12,365 bases of DNA from Bacteroidales bacterium (GCA_021443625.1 JABUTP010000032.1:6593-18957); one strand, 5' to 3'. Positions 1 through 7,729 are shown, numbered from the stretch's first letter. Program-made: numbers and translations. The notes: a model not told the origin generated them from the sequence alone.

Positions 1-417
1 CCGGGACTGGGCCAGGCCTACAACGGCGACTGGTGGCACATCCCCATCTGGTACAGCGGCTTTGCCGTCTGCGGATACACAATCCATCTCAACAATATCC
101 AGTATCAGCGCTACAAATACATCTACAAGATGGCCACGACGGCCGATTCCGGCTATATCGGCCACATTACCGAAACCCAGGCCAAGACCTACCGCGACCT
201 CTACCGCCGTTATCGCGACTATTCCTACGTGGCAACCATTCTTGTATATGCCATAAACATCATAGATGCCAACGTATTCGCTTATATGAGCGACTTCAAC
301 GTCAGTGACGACCTTGCCCTTAAGGTGGAACCCGCGCTGATAGACGGGGTTGACAATATCATCAAGGGTACGATTCCCACAACATCCTTCGGCCTGCAGA
401 TGTCGCTCAAATTCTGA
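1..417 (+). CDS. DUF5683 family membrane protein, C-terminal part (5' end outside window)
   Basis: The frame is open from base 1 to a TGA at 415-417, so only the last 138 residues are present; the ATG at 130 is internal, because the family motif lies before it. The first visible residues, PGLGQAYNGDWWHIPIWYSG, match the conserved Pro-Gly-Leu-Gly-Gln-x-Tyr-Asn segment of the Bacteroidota DUF5683 family. A hydrophobic segment follows this motif and another lies around YVATILVYAINIIDA, so it is probably an inner-membrane protein with a periplasmic end. The final Phe after alternating residues resembles an outer-membrane strand but is not proof of one. The biochemical role is unknown. In many Bacteroidales this gene lies between parB and an MltD-like gene (from memory of the family), and the gene 25 bases downstream fits that order. 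The two are probably co-transcribed. Confidence 0.85.
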   Translation, partial: PGLGQAYNGDWWHIPIWYSGFAVCGYTIHLNNIQYQRYKYIYKMATTADSGYIGHITETQAKTYRDLYRRYRDYSYVATILVYAINIIDANVFAYMSDFNVSDDLALKVEPALIDGVDNIIKGTIPTTSFGLQMSLKF

Positions 418-442
418 TAACGATTTTTATTGAACACACGAT

Positions 443-2257
443 ATGCATTCAGCCAACAATATCCTCTCAAAAATCATCCTTCCGATAGTGCTTCTGGGCC
501 TTGTCTCGATGCCCGCCGACGCCCAGCTTAAAAAGAAACAGATTTCTGCGATGCAGGATTCGATAGCGCGGCTCAACGCCCGCGTGGATTCGCTCCAGAA
601 AGCCTACGAGGAGCTGCTCAACGCCCCTTTCGAGCCGGTGGAGATGATAGGCGAGCAGGATACGTCCGTCATTGACTGGAACCCCGATTATTACAGCGAC
701 CAGATAGTCGGCTGGCTGGGCGGGGATTTCGATGACCCGCAGGATTTCATTCTGGAGGCATCGGAAGAAGCGTACATCTCCGAAATTCCCGATTCGGTCT
801 ATATCGACCGTCTCAACCGCATCAATTCGGTGGTGAAGGTGCCCTACAACGACATCGTACGCAGTTTCATAGTGCTTTATACCCAGAAGATGAGCAAAGA
901 CAAGATTCAGCGGATGCTGGGCCTGGCCAACTACTATATGCCTACGCTGGAAGAGATTTTTGCCCAGGAGGACGTTCCGGTGGAACTGACACGCCTCGCT
1001 GTGATAGAGTCCTCTTTCAATGTCAAGGCGGTGTCGCGTGCCCGCGCAGCCGGTATGTGGCAGTTTATGTACGCCACCGCCCGCCAGTACAAACTCCAGG
1101 AAGATTCTTATGTCGATGAGCGCTTCGACTATGAAAAGTCTGCCCACGCCGCCGCCCGCTATATGAGGGATGCCTATACGATATTCGGCGACTGGTCGCT
1201 GGCCATAGCTTCCTACAACTGCGGCCCCGGCAACGTGAACAAGGCCATAAAGCGTTCCGGAGGCGGAAAGGACTTCTGGGAAGTCTATAAATACCTTCCC
1301 CGCGAGACCAGGGGATATGTGCCGGCATTCGTGGCTGCGCAGTATGTTCTGGCCTACTACAAAAGCCACAATCTGCTTCCCGCAAAAGTTTCCATACCTC
1401 CCCAGACCGATACGTTCCACATCAGCCGGCCGCTCCATTTCGGACAGATTTCGGAGGTGACGGGGGTGAGCATGGAGACGCTCAGCGACCTCAATCCGCA
1501 GTACATCAAGGAATTTATCCCAGGTGACGGCAAGGAATACGTGCTCCGGCTGCCCTACGAATACTGTATGACGTTCATTGAGAACGAAGACTCCATTTAT
1601 ACCTACAAGGATTCCATTTATTGCCAGAGGGTGGTGGAAAAGGGTGTCGGCGCCCCCACTTCAAGTTATGCCAGGGCTGCCGGTTCGGGTGGTGCGCAAT
1701 ATGTGGTGCATACCGTGCGGAAAGGGGAAACCCTGGGCAAGATTGCCGCAAAGTACCATACCACAGTCGCCAAAATCAAAAAGGACAACGGCCTCCGCAG
1801 TGACAATCTTGCCGTGGGCAAGAAGCTCCGCATATACGGCAAAGGGGCCTCTCCCTCCACAAGCACCGCCTCTTCTGCAAGTTCGGCGGCTTCCACCACG
1901 CAGCAGACCGCTTCGGGCAGTTACGTGACACATAAAGTCAAGTCCGGTGAAACGTTGGGTGGCATAGCCCAGAAATACGGAACCACAGTGGCCAGAATCA
2001 AGAGTGACAACAAACTCTCGGGCAACACCATAAAGGTCGGACAGTCGTTGAAGATTTACGGCAAGAGTGCAGGCGGCGCGCAGACCGCCCAGACAGGGAC
2101 GACCGCTACACAAAAGACCACATATACGGTCAAGAAAGGGGATTCGCTGTGGTCCATCGCCGAGAAAAACGGGTTGAGTCTGTCGGAACTTCTGAGAATC
2201 AACGGCTTCAGCCGCAATACCAAGGTCTATCCCGGACAGATAGTGAAAATTAAATAG
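443..2257 (+). CDS. mltD: MltD-type membrane-bound lytic murein transglycosylase with three LysM repeats
   Basis: This 604-residue protein should cleave the MurNAc-GlcNAc bond of peptidoglycan to leave 1,6-anhydro-MurNAc ends. A signal peptide spans about residues 1-27 (hydrophobic IILPIVLLGL, then a cut after ADA) with no lipobox, so the product is periplasmic or loosely wall-bound. Residues 28-60 are charged and helical, a possible coiled coil. The SLT/GH23 domain spans about 160-275: the catalytic glutamate is E189 in VIESSFN, followed by the family motifs AAGMWQFM (202-209) and ASYNCGPGNV (256-265). An MltD-like linker (about 280-375) leads to three LysM domains at about 420-466, 494-540 and 559-603, joined by Ser/Thr/Ala-rich linkers, which bind glycan. 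Start: ATG at 443, giving a clean signal peptide; no Shine-Dalgarno site is visible, as usual in this phylum. The family call is secure; the symbol is by analogy with E. coli. Confidence 0.93.
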   Translation: MHSANNILSKIILPIVLLGLVSMPADAQLKKKQISAMQDSIARLNARVDSLQKAYEELLNAPFEPVEMIGEQDTSVIDWNPDYYSDQIVGWLGGDFDDPQDFILEASEEAYISEIPDSVYIDRLNRINSVVKVPYNDIVRSFIVLYTQKMSKDKIQRMLGLANYYMPTLEEIFAQEDVPVELTRLAVIESSFNVKAVSRARAAGMWQFMYATARQYKLQEDSYVDERFDYEKSAHAAARYMRDAYTIFGDWSLAIASYNCGPGNVNKAIKRSGGGKDFWEVYKYLPRETRGYVPAFVAAQYVLAYYKSHNLLPAKVSIPPQTDTFHISRPLHFGQISEVTGVSMETLSDLNPQYIKEFIPGDGKEYVLRLPYEYCMTFIENEDSIYTYKDSIYCQRVVEKGVGAPTSSYARAAGSGGAQYVVHTVRKGETLGKIAAKYHTTVAKIKKDNGLRSDNLAVGKKLRIYGKGASPSTSTASSASSAASTTQQTASGSYVTHKVKSGETLGGIAQKYGTTVARIKSDNKLSGNTIKVGQSLKIYGKSAGGAQTAQTGTTATQKTTYTVKKGDSLWSIAEKNGLSLSELLRINGFSRNTKVYPGQIVKIK

Positions 2258-2274
2258 GTCGTACCGCAATTAAA

Positions 2275-2305
2275 TTTGGTGTTGTTAAAAAATGTATTAC
2301 CTTTG
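2275..2305 (+). promoter_or_regulatory. Bacteroidota-type promoter of tRNA-Phe
   Basis: TTTG at 2275-2278 (-33 element) and TACCTTTG at 2298-2305 (-7 element, consensus TAnnTTTG) are separated by exactly 19 bases, the spacing known for the primary sigma factor of Bacteroides. The predicted transcription start lies near 2310-2313, a few bases before the tRNA. The unit starts only 17 bases after the mltD stop codon, so the tRNA need not depend on mltD transcription. Confidence 0.8.
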
Positions 2306-2320
2306 CAACCCCAAACCAAT

Positions 2321-2393
<73 letters not shown>

Positions 2394-2394
2394 C

Positions 2395-2426
2395 AAAAAC
2401 CTCAGACTTCCAAGTCTGAGGTTTTT
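2395..2426 (+). terminator. Rho-independent terminator after tRNA-Phe
   Basis: A perfect 15-base inverted repeat: the arm 2395-2409 (AAAAACCTCAGACTT) is the exact reverse complement of 2412-2426, with CC between. In practice the loop would be about six bases and the stem about 13 pairs. The GC-containing core ACCTCAGAC is followed by a run of five T, as expected of an intrinsic terminator. Because the A run opposite becomes a T run on the other strand, it could also stop transcription coming from the right. It separates the tRNA from the protease operon. Confidence 0.9.
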
Positions 2427-2504
2427 AGTATTCAGGGGCACTCGCGACGGTCAGGTTGGATATGGACTAACAGATTATCCATGGAAAAATAACCTTTTCA
2501 ACAG

Positions 2505-2535
2505 TTTGTAAAAACTTGTTAAAGGATTATATTTG
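2505..2535 (+). promoter_or_regulatory. Bacteroidota-type promoter of the C10 protease operon
   Basis: TTTG at 2505-2508 and TATATTTG at 2528-2535 (TAnnTTTG) are again separated by exactly 19 bases. Predicted transcription starts near 2540-2543, giving a leader of about 47 bases before the ATG at 2589, too short for a typical riboswitch. No other promoter of this quality was seen before the following three genes, which supports a single transcript. Between the upstream terminator (ends 2426) and this site nothing else is recognisable. Confidence 0.75.
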
Positions 2536-2588
2536 TGTAAAAAGTAGGCTTCCTATGGTAAAAATCTTCCAATTCTAAACCCCAATAT

Positions 2589-3857
2589 ATGAAACGTCAT
2601 TTTGCAATAATTCTCGCGATTTCTCTGTTGTTCGTATGTTGTAGTAAGGAGAATGATCATACGCATACCACAGAGAAGAAGTTCTCAAGGTTCATTTCAA
2701 TTTCGGAAGCTCAGAAAGATGTTGAAAATCTTATTTCCGATATTTCTGCCACGAAATCGATTCAACGTAGAGAAATTTCTGACTCATGGACGACTTCAAT
2801 CTCGACTAAATCAGGTGATTTTATACCCGAAGCATATGTCTTTAATTTCAAAGATTCTCTTGGGTATGCTATTGTTTCCAGTGATACAAGAGTGGGCCTG
2901 ATTGGATTTGCCTTGGAAGGAATATTTGATGAAAATTCCGAAATCTCAAATCCTGGCCTTATAGTTACGTTGTCAAATGCACAATCTGTTTTGGCTCGTG
3001 CCGATTCTTTGGACGAGCCATACGGATATGAGATTACCTATGAGTATGGAGAATGGGAGAATCAATTTTCTACTCCTATATATGGGTATTGTCCTGTAAA
3101 GTGGGCGCAGGGTTCTCCATATAACCAGTATTGTTTTACAAGTGACGGTCAGCGGGCGAAGACGGGTTGCGTGGCTACAGCTGTTGCACAACTTATGTCA
3201 ATTTATCAGTATCCCACATCCTATTCCGGCTTTTCTTTCAATTGGTATAATATGATATCAAGCCCATATACATTGGATTATTATGGGAACTACTCTGTGG
3301 GCATTTTGATGCAACAACTTGGTGTTACAAGCAATCTTGATATGGATTATGGGGTTCTGAGTTCAGGGGCGTCCCCGGAGAATATTCCTCGCACGTTTGT
3401 CAATTTTGGATACTCAAATGGTGGTGCCCTCAGTAGTTATTCTACTTATCTTGTTGCCTCAGAACTCGAATCGGGATATCCTGTTTTGTTAAGCGGATAT
3501 GATACCAGGCACACAACAATACAAACAAATATTTTTGGTAAGGTGGTAAGCATTACATACTCTTACGAGGGAGGCCACTGTTGGCTTGCACATGGCCTTC
3601 TGACCCGGAGAAGACTTGTTTCTCGTTATGAGGATGGAGTATTTGTGGGGTCTTATTACCAAACGAATAATTATATCCTATGCAACTTTGGATGGGGGGG
3701 TGTGGATGATGGCTATTATGCTGATTGGGCATTTGATACAAATGCAGGTCCTATATATGGTGAGACTATAGCAACCCGAGGGACCACAACAACTACCGAG
3801 TCAAATCCGGGTTTTTATGAATACCACATTACATCTGTAACGGGAATACGTAGATAA
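2589..3857 (+). CDS. C10 family cysteine peptidase (streptopain/SpeB-like), lipoprotein
   Basis: A 422-residue papain-fold protease precursor. A lipoprotein signal lies at 1-17 (IILAISLLFVC, lipid on C17 or C18), followed by polar and acidic residues that would suit export to the cell surface. Residues about 30-160 look like the C10 propeptide (Spi-type) that keeps the enzyme inactive; the segment LGYAIVSSDTRVGLIGFA (91-108) is typical. The catalytic domain starts near 166 (YCPVKWAQGSPYNQYC). The nucleophile is C194 in GQRAKTGCVATAVAQLM and the general base is H330 in EGGHCWLAHG; N366 and W369 in CNFGWGG follow. All key residues are present, so it should be active after propeptide removal. 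Relatives include S. pyogenes SpeB, Prevotella interpain A and the B. fragilis Bfp proteases. It heads an operon whose next gene starts within its stop codon. The substrate is unknown. Confidence 0.9.
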   Translation: MKRHFAIILAISLLFVCCSKENDHTHTTEKKFSRFISISEAQKDVENLISDISATKSIQRREISDSWTTSISTKSGDFIPEAYVFNFKDSLGYAIVSSDTRVGLIGFALEGIFDENSEISNPGLIVTLSNAQSVLARADSLDEPYGYEITYEYGEWENQFSTPIYGYCPVKWAQGSPYNQYCFTSDGQRAKTGCVATAVAQLMSIYQYPTSYSGFSFNWYNMISSPYTLDYYGNYSVGILMQQLGVTSNLDMDYGVLSSGASPENIPRTFVNFGYSNGGALSSYSTYLVASELESGYPVLLSGYDTRHTTIQTNIFGKVVSITYSYEGGHCWLAHGLLTRRRLVSRYEDGVFVGSYYQTNNYILCNFGWGGVDDGYYADWAFDTNAGPIYGETIATRGTTTTTESNPGFYEYHITSVTGIRR

Positions 3858-4276
3858 TGAGACGTTTTTTGACCATAATGATACTATACGTTCTCGCGAT
3901 GTTTCTGCTGCCGTCGTGTGAAGAGAATACGCGGGAAAATTATCTGGGATATGGGACACTGATAGAACTAAATCAGGATGCTTTCATTTTTTCTTCACAG
4001 GGAGGTTCAGCTACGCTTAAATGTACCAATCTTTCAAAATTTCAAATATCATCCTTAGAGATTCCCTCGTCTCCCGGACCTGATATTCTGCCGACAAAAG
4101 ATGAGTATTATCGTACGATTTCAGTTGCTGCCGATGGTATTCTGATTTCACGTATTGATAATACATCGTTTTTAATAACAGTGAATCCATCGGATATCGC
4201 ACGGGACTGGATTCTATGGATGCAGAGTGGTAACTCTTTTAAACCAATACCCATATCGCAGAAATTCTTGGATTGA
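3857..4276 (+). CDS. Small BACON-like lipoprotein, possible protease accessory or inhibitor
   Basis: A 139-residue protein whose ATG (3857-3859) overlaps the protease TAA by one base, so the two are translationally coupled. The signal MRRFLTIMILYVLAMFLLPSC is a lipoprotein signal with the lipid on C21. The acidic EEN directly after it resembles the surface-export signal of Bacteroidota lipoproteins. The rest is about 115 residues of predominantly beta character: FSSQGGSATLKCTN near the start and a final PISQKF recall the BACON/immunoglobulin-like pattern (strand, GGS turn, strand, closing Ser-Gln). This resemblance is by eye and weak. C10 proteases in Bacteroides are sometimes followed by small staphostatin-like inhibitor genes, and the position fits such a role. 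A structural partner of the protease or receptor is equally possible. Function not established. Confidence 0.75.
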   Translation: MRRFLTIMILYVLAMFLLPSCEENTRENYLGYGTLIELNQDAFIFSSQGGSATLKCTNLSKFQISSLEIPSSPGPDILPTKDEYYRTISVAADGILISRIDNTSFLITVNPSDIARDWILWMQSGNSFKPIPISQKFLD

Positions 4277-4277
4277 G

Positions 4278-6674
4278 TTGAATCATTTGCATAAATCTAT
4301 AGTTATTCTATTGCTGGTTGTTTCTATTATCCCGACATATGGTCAGAAGTTGACGGTAAGCGGAATTATCTCTGACGTCGAGACGGGTGAGATTCTAATA
4401 GGAGCAACGGTCAGAGGATTGTGTGGGGCTAATCTCAGCAACAATATGGGATTCTTCTCTTTGCCCATTCTTGCCGGAAAGGATATTCTCGCATGCGAGT
4501 ATGTTGGCTATGAGTCTCAATCTGTCGAAATAACCGCATTGAACGATACGGTCATTAATTTCAGACTTCATAAATGTTTGCCTTTGAAGGAAGCGGTTAT
4601 TTCCGCAGAACGACATTCTGCATTCACTGCATTAGTGCCCGGCACAATTGATATTCCTTTGGCTTTGATAAATGCTACACCGGCATTACTGGGGGAGAGT
4701 GATATTCTGAAGACTGTTCAGTTACTGCCGGGAGTCCAAAGCGGAACCAACGGATTCTGCGGACTCTACGTAAGAGGAGGAGGCCCAGACGAGAATCTAC
4801 TTTTACTCGATGGGATGCCTCTATACAATGCCGAGCACCTGTTGGGCTTATTCTCTGTATTTATGCCGGAAGCTGTGAAGAAAGTTACTTTCTACAAGGG
4901 ATGCTTTCCGGCAAGATATGGAGGAAGACTTTCCAGTGTCCTTGATCTGAGGACGAATGACGGCAATACGGAACATCATTGCGGAGAAGTCAGTGTAAGT
5001 CTGTTGAGCACGAAATTTCATATAGAAGGCCCGGTTGTAGATAGTACGACAACCTTTTCTTTTAGCAGCAGAATTATGAACACCATTCTCGCAGTCCCTA
5101 TTGTTCAATCAATGGACCGTAAAGAGAAGGGGGACTATTGGTTTTATGATATTGACGGTAAGTTTACGCACAGATTTTCCCCACGAGACAGGATAAGTTT
5201 TAATGTCTATAAAGGGCGGGACAAGCTGTTCTTCCACGAAGATAAGGATTATCCCTTCACTTCAGAACAGATCTCAAATACCATAACTGATTCTGAAATG
5301 GCCTGGGGTAACACGCAGGTGCGCGCCGGCTGGGATCACGTGTATGGCCCCAGTCTCTCTTCGACTGCTTTCTTGGGATACAATCGATTTGCGATAAAGA
5401 CAGACATTAGCGAAGATTTTTCGCTTTTTGCGAAGGACGAGCAGGTGCGTACGATATCCGATATGGAGTACAAATCCGGTATGGATGATGTCAGTTTCAA
5501 TATCGATTTCGATTTATTTCAAAGTAATTCGCATCATATTCGATTCGGTGTGGAAAGTATATTTCATGTGTTCTCTCCCGAAACATATGGATTGCGAAGC
5601 AGGGACTATGGCCCAGACGATGTCGTTAAGTCGGACACCACAATGTCCTCTGCAGCAAATAATGTGATACGGGCAATGGAGATCTCTACATACGCCGAGG
5701 ATGAAATATGTTTAGGAAAAGCTCTTTCATTGATGACTGGAATACGATTTAATGTATTTGCCGCGCGGGGGCGATCTTATCTTTCTCCTCAGCCCCGATT
5801 AGCGGTCAAGTACTCTGTATGCAGGGGAGTGGACCTGAAATTAGGCTATTCCAGAATGGGGCAGAATGTACATCTTCTCACATCCAGCCGGCTGACTCTC
5901 CCTATGGATTTGTGGGTTCCTGCCACCGAAAGAATTGATCCTATGATATCTGATCAGGGAAGTGCAGGCGCATATTTCAGTTGGGCGAAGGGATGGCAGA
6001 TGACAATAGAGGGCTACTACAAAATGATGCGTAACGTTCTGGAGTATAAGGATGGTGTTCCGGTTATGGGAAACTCCTCGGGATGGGAGGATAAAGTGGA
6101 GATGGGTATAGGACGATCTTATGGTGCCGAGATTCTGATTCAAAAGGAATCGGGGTCAACAACAGGATGGCTGTCGTACACCATTGCAAAGACCGAACGA
6201 AGGTTTCCCGATGGTACAATAAACCGTGGAGAGTGGTTTCCATACAAGTACGACCGTCGTCATTCTGTGAATCTTCTCGCCAATCATGCCATTAACAGCG
6301 TCGTTGATTTGAGTGCAGTATGGACGTTTGTAACCGGTGGCGTTATAACAATCCCACAGAGACAGACCGTCGTATTAGACCCGGATGGAAAGGAACTTCA
6401 ACAGGCTAATGTTACCTATTCAAGGGGCAATTACCGCCTGCCTCCGTCACACTTGCTCAATGTCGGTCTCAATTGGCATAGAAAGATAGTGCATGGTGAA
6501 TCTATATGGACTGTCAGCATCTACAATATCTACAATCAGATGAATCCCGACTGGGTTATCAGTAATCTGAGAACAATCCGGAGGTCCTCCCAGATTTACG
6601 TGGCAGAGCGGGAAGTAAAGAATGTAACCATTATTCCGATACTGCCGTCAATAGGATATACTTTCAAATTCTAA
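4278..6674 (+). CDS. TonB-dependent receptor with N-terminal carboxypeptidase-like domain (DUF4249-associated type)
   Basis: An outer-membrane importer of about 798 residues driven by TonB-ExbBD. The open frame has no ATG before the signal peptide. TTG at 4278, one base after the preceding stop, gives a compact signal (about 1-23, ending IIPTYGQ); GTG at 4227 adds 17 residues and overlaps the upstream gene by 50 bases. I chose TTG for the better signal peptide and coupling, but this is uncertain. Residues about 24-100 are a CarboxypepD_reg-like domain (LTVSGIISDVETGEILIGAT). The plug contains ILKTVQLLPGVQSG, YVRGGGPDENLLLLDGMPLY and FPARYGGRLSSVLDLR. The 22-stranded barrel ends in the aromatic residue of SIGYTFKF. 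The partner is the DUF4249 gene three bases downstream; there is no SusD. Unusual cysteines occur in the N-terminal domain and plug. The substrate is unknown. Confidence 0.9.
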   Translation: MNHLHKSIVILLLVVSIIPTYGQKLTVSGIISDVETGEILIGATVRGLCGANLSNNMGFFSLPILAGKDILACEYVGYESQSVEITALNDTVINFRLHKCLPLKEAVISAERHSAFTALVPGTIDIPLALINATPALLGESDILKTVQLLPGVQSGTNGFCGLYVRGGGPDENLLLLDGMPLYNAEHLLGLFSVFMPEAVKKVTFYKGCFPARYGGRLSSVLDLRTNDGNTEHHCGEVSVSLLSTKFHIEGPVVDSTTTFSFSSRIMNTILAVPIVQSMDRKEKGDYWFYDIDGKFTHRFSPRDRISFNVYKGRDKLFFHEDKDYPFTSEQISNTITDSEMAWGNTQVRAGWDHVYGPSLSSTAFLGYNRFAIKTDISEDFSLFAKDEQVRTISDMEYKSGMDDVSFNIDFDLFQSNSHHIRFGVESIFHVFSPETYGLRSRDYGPDDVVKSDTTMSSAANNVIRAMEISTYAEDEICLGKALSLMTGIRFNVFAARGRSYLSPQPRLAVKYSVCRGVDLKLGYSRMGQNVHLLTSSRLTLPMDLWVPATERIDPMISDQGSAGAYFSWAKGWQMTIEGYYKMMRNVLEYKDGVPVMGNSSGWEDKVEMGIGRSYGAEILIQKESGSTTGWLSYTIAKTERRFPDGTINRGEWFPYKYDRRHSVNLLANHAINSVVDLSAVWTFVTGGVITIPQRQTVVLDPDGKELQQANVTYSRGNYRLPPSHLLNVGLNWHRKIVHGESIWTVSIYNIYNQMNPDWVISNLRTIRRSSQIYVAEREVKNVTIIPILPSIGYTFKF

Positions 6675-6677
6675 CTT

Positions 6678-7667
6678 ATGAAAAATATATTGCTCTCCAT
6701 ATTGTTTGGATTGGTGCTGTCGTCCTGCGTAAGAAAGGTGACGTATGAGCCGACTGAAGTTCAAGACAGGGTTATTATAAACGCCCAGCTGACTTCCGGC
6801 CCCGGGCCTCATACAATTTATGCAGGAATCAGTAAAACAAAAACCGTGGCAAAACTGAGGGGGGCACGTATATGTTGCTATGTCAATGGAGAATATGTCT
6901 GCGAAGCCGTTTGCGACGATACAGAACGAAATACGATGCAGACTCCGTATGTATTTGATACGGAACTTACACCCGGAGACCGTCTGTATCTTGATGTGAC
7001 ATCACCAATAGGAGATGTTTACGCCGAGACGGTTGTGCCTTCATTAAACGGACGAATTACAACAATAACGGCAGAAGACAAGGGGGACGAAATGGAATTC
7101 GCAATTGAGGTGGAAGATTTCGGTGTTGGGTCAAATTTTTTTATGCTAAGTTGTCAACATAGGTATGACCGCAAACTTATCAGATACATTTCTGCCGGCA
7201 ATTACTCATATCGTGAGAAAAATTTTTCTGAGAGAATAACCCTTTCCCATAGAGACGATCCTATTCTGGACGGTGCATATCTGGGCTCGGTTAATAATAT
7301 GAATGATATGCTTGGAACCGGAATTCCTAATGTATATTGCATTTTTTCAGACAAGAAACTGAAAGATTCAAAAGGCACCATCAATGTCAGCATTTCAAAG
7401 AAGGTGCTGTACTCTACATCGTTGGATTATGAAGTGTATCTTGAACAGGATTATATCAAGACACAGCATTGGGTGGACTTTTCTTTAAGCCAAATAACAA
7501 AAGAGGAGTTTGATTATCTGGCGGCATTGAGTTCTCTAAAAGCATATAACTTTGACTCTTCTGACTTGCTTGAGGAAGCCGTGGTTCCCAGCAACGTGAT
7601 AGGTGGAGAAGGATTCGTCTCCGTTTTTACGGAAGAAAGGAAGACTTTGTCGGTGGGCGATGAATAG
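6678..7667 (+). CDS. DUF4249 family lipoprotein
   Basis: A 329-residue protein starting three bases after the receptor stop, hence in the same operon. The signal MKNILLSILFGLVLSSC is a clear lipoprotein signal with the lipid on C17. The residues after it (VRK) are basic, not acidic, unlike the two lipoproteins upstream. The body shows the DUF4249 pattern: an early beta segment (RVIINAQLTSGPGPHTI), a variable ARICCYVNGEYVCEA region, the ELTPGDRLYLDV element and a closing GGEGFVSVFTEE segment. Length is normal for the family. DUF4249 genes are regularly found beside this receptor type and probably serve it as an outer-membrane accessory, in the way SusD serves SusC, though unrelated in sequence. 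A cysteine cluster at C66, C67, C75 and C79 is unusual. No clear terminator follows on this strand. Confidence 0.85.
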   Translation: MKNILLSILFGLVLSSCVRKVTYEPTEVQDRVIINAQLTSGPGPHTIYAGISKTKTVAKLRGARICCYVNGEYVCEAVCDDTERNTMQTPYVFDTELTPGDRLYLDVTSPIGDVYAETVVPSLNGRITTITAEDKGDEMEFAIEVEDFGVGSNFFMLSCQHRYDRKLIRYISAGNYSYREKNFSERITLSHRDDPILDGAYLGSVNNMNDMLGTGIPNVYCIFSDKKLKDSKGTINVSISKKVLYSTSLDYEVYLEQDYIKTQHWVDFSLSQITKEEFDYLAALSSLKAYNFDSSDLLEEAVVPSNVIGGEGFVSVFTEERKTLSVGDE

Positions 7668-7698
7668 GGAGTACTGTGAAAAGTTGAAATTCTTAACG

Positions 7699-7729
7699 AA
7701 AAAGAGCTGAAAACAACTCAACTGCTCTT
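7699..7729 (-). terminator. Probable terminator of the MFS transporter transcript
   Basis: Read on the minus strand, AAGAGC (7729-7724) pairs with GCTCTT (7707-7702), with an inner TGA/TCA pairing and a three-base bulge, followed by continuing T to base 7699. The hairpin includes the stop codon of the MFS gene. On the plus strand no T run follows, so it should act mainly for the minus-strand unit. The stem is short. Confidence 0.4.

Noticed and set aside
467..1438. A 323-codon open frame on the minus strand inside mltD
   Set aside because: It lies wholly opposite a gene with clear catalytic and LysM motifs. Its translation shows no signal, domain or sensible composition, and the GC-rich codon pattern of mltD explains the open antisense frame.
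1661..2269. Minus-strand open frame of 202 codons over the LysM repeats
   Set aside because: Opposite a well-supported coding region; its translation is rich in Arg, Gly and Cys with no recognisable domain.
2427..2588. Riboswitch or other structured leader before the protease operon
   Set aside because: The predicted transcript start leaves only about 47 bases of leader, with no strong hairpin; the GGATA/TATCC pairing at 2458-2480 lies before the start and is too short to mean much.
4278..7667. SusC/SusD glycan-uptake pair
   Set aside because: The second protein is of the DUF4249 type and has no SusD-like helical repeat sequence; no glycoside hydrolase is nearby, and the neighbour is a protease.
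7668..7717. Possible attachment-site copy of the tRNA-Phe 3' end at the far side of the AT-rich operon
   Set aside because: I compared the T arm and acceptor end (2370-2393) with this gap and found no match, so an integrated element with tRNA-derived ends is not supported.
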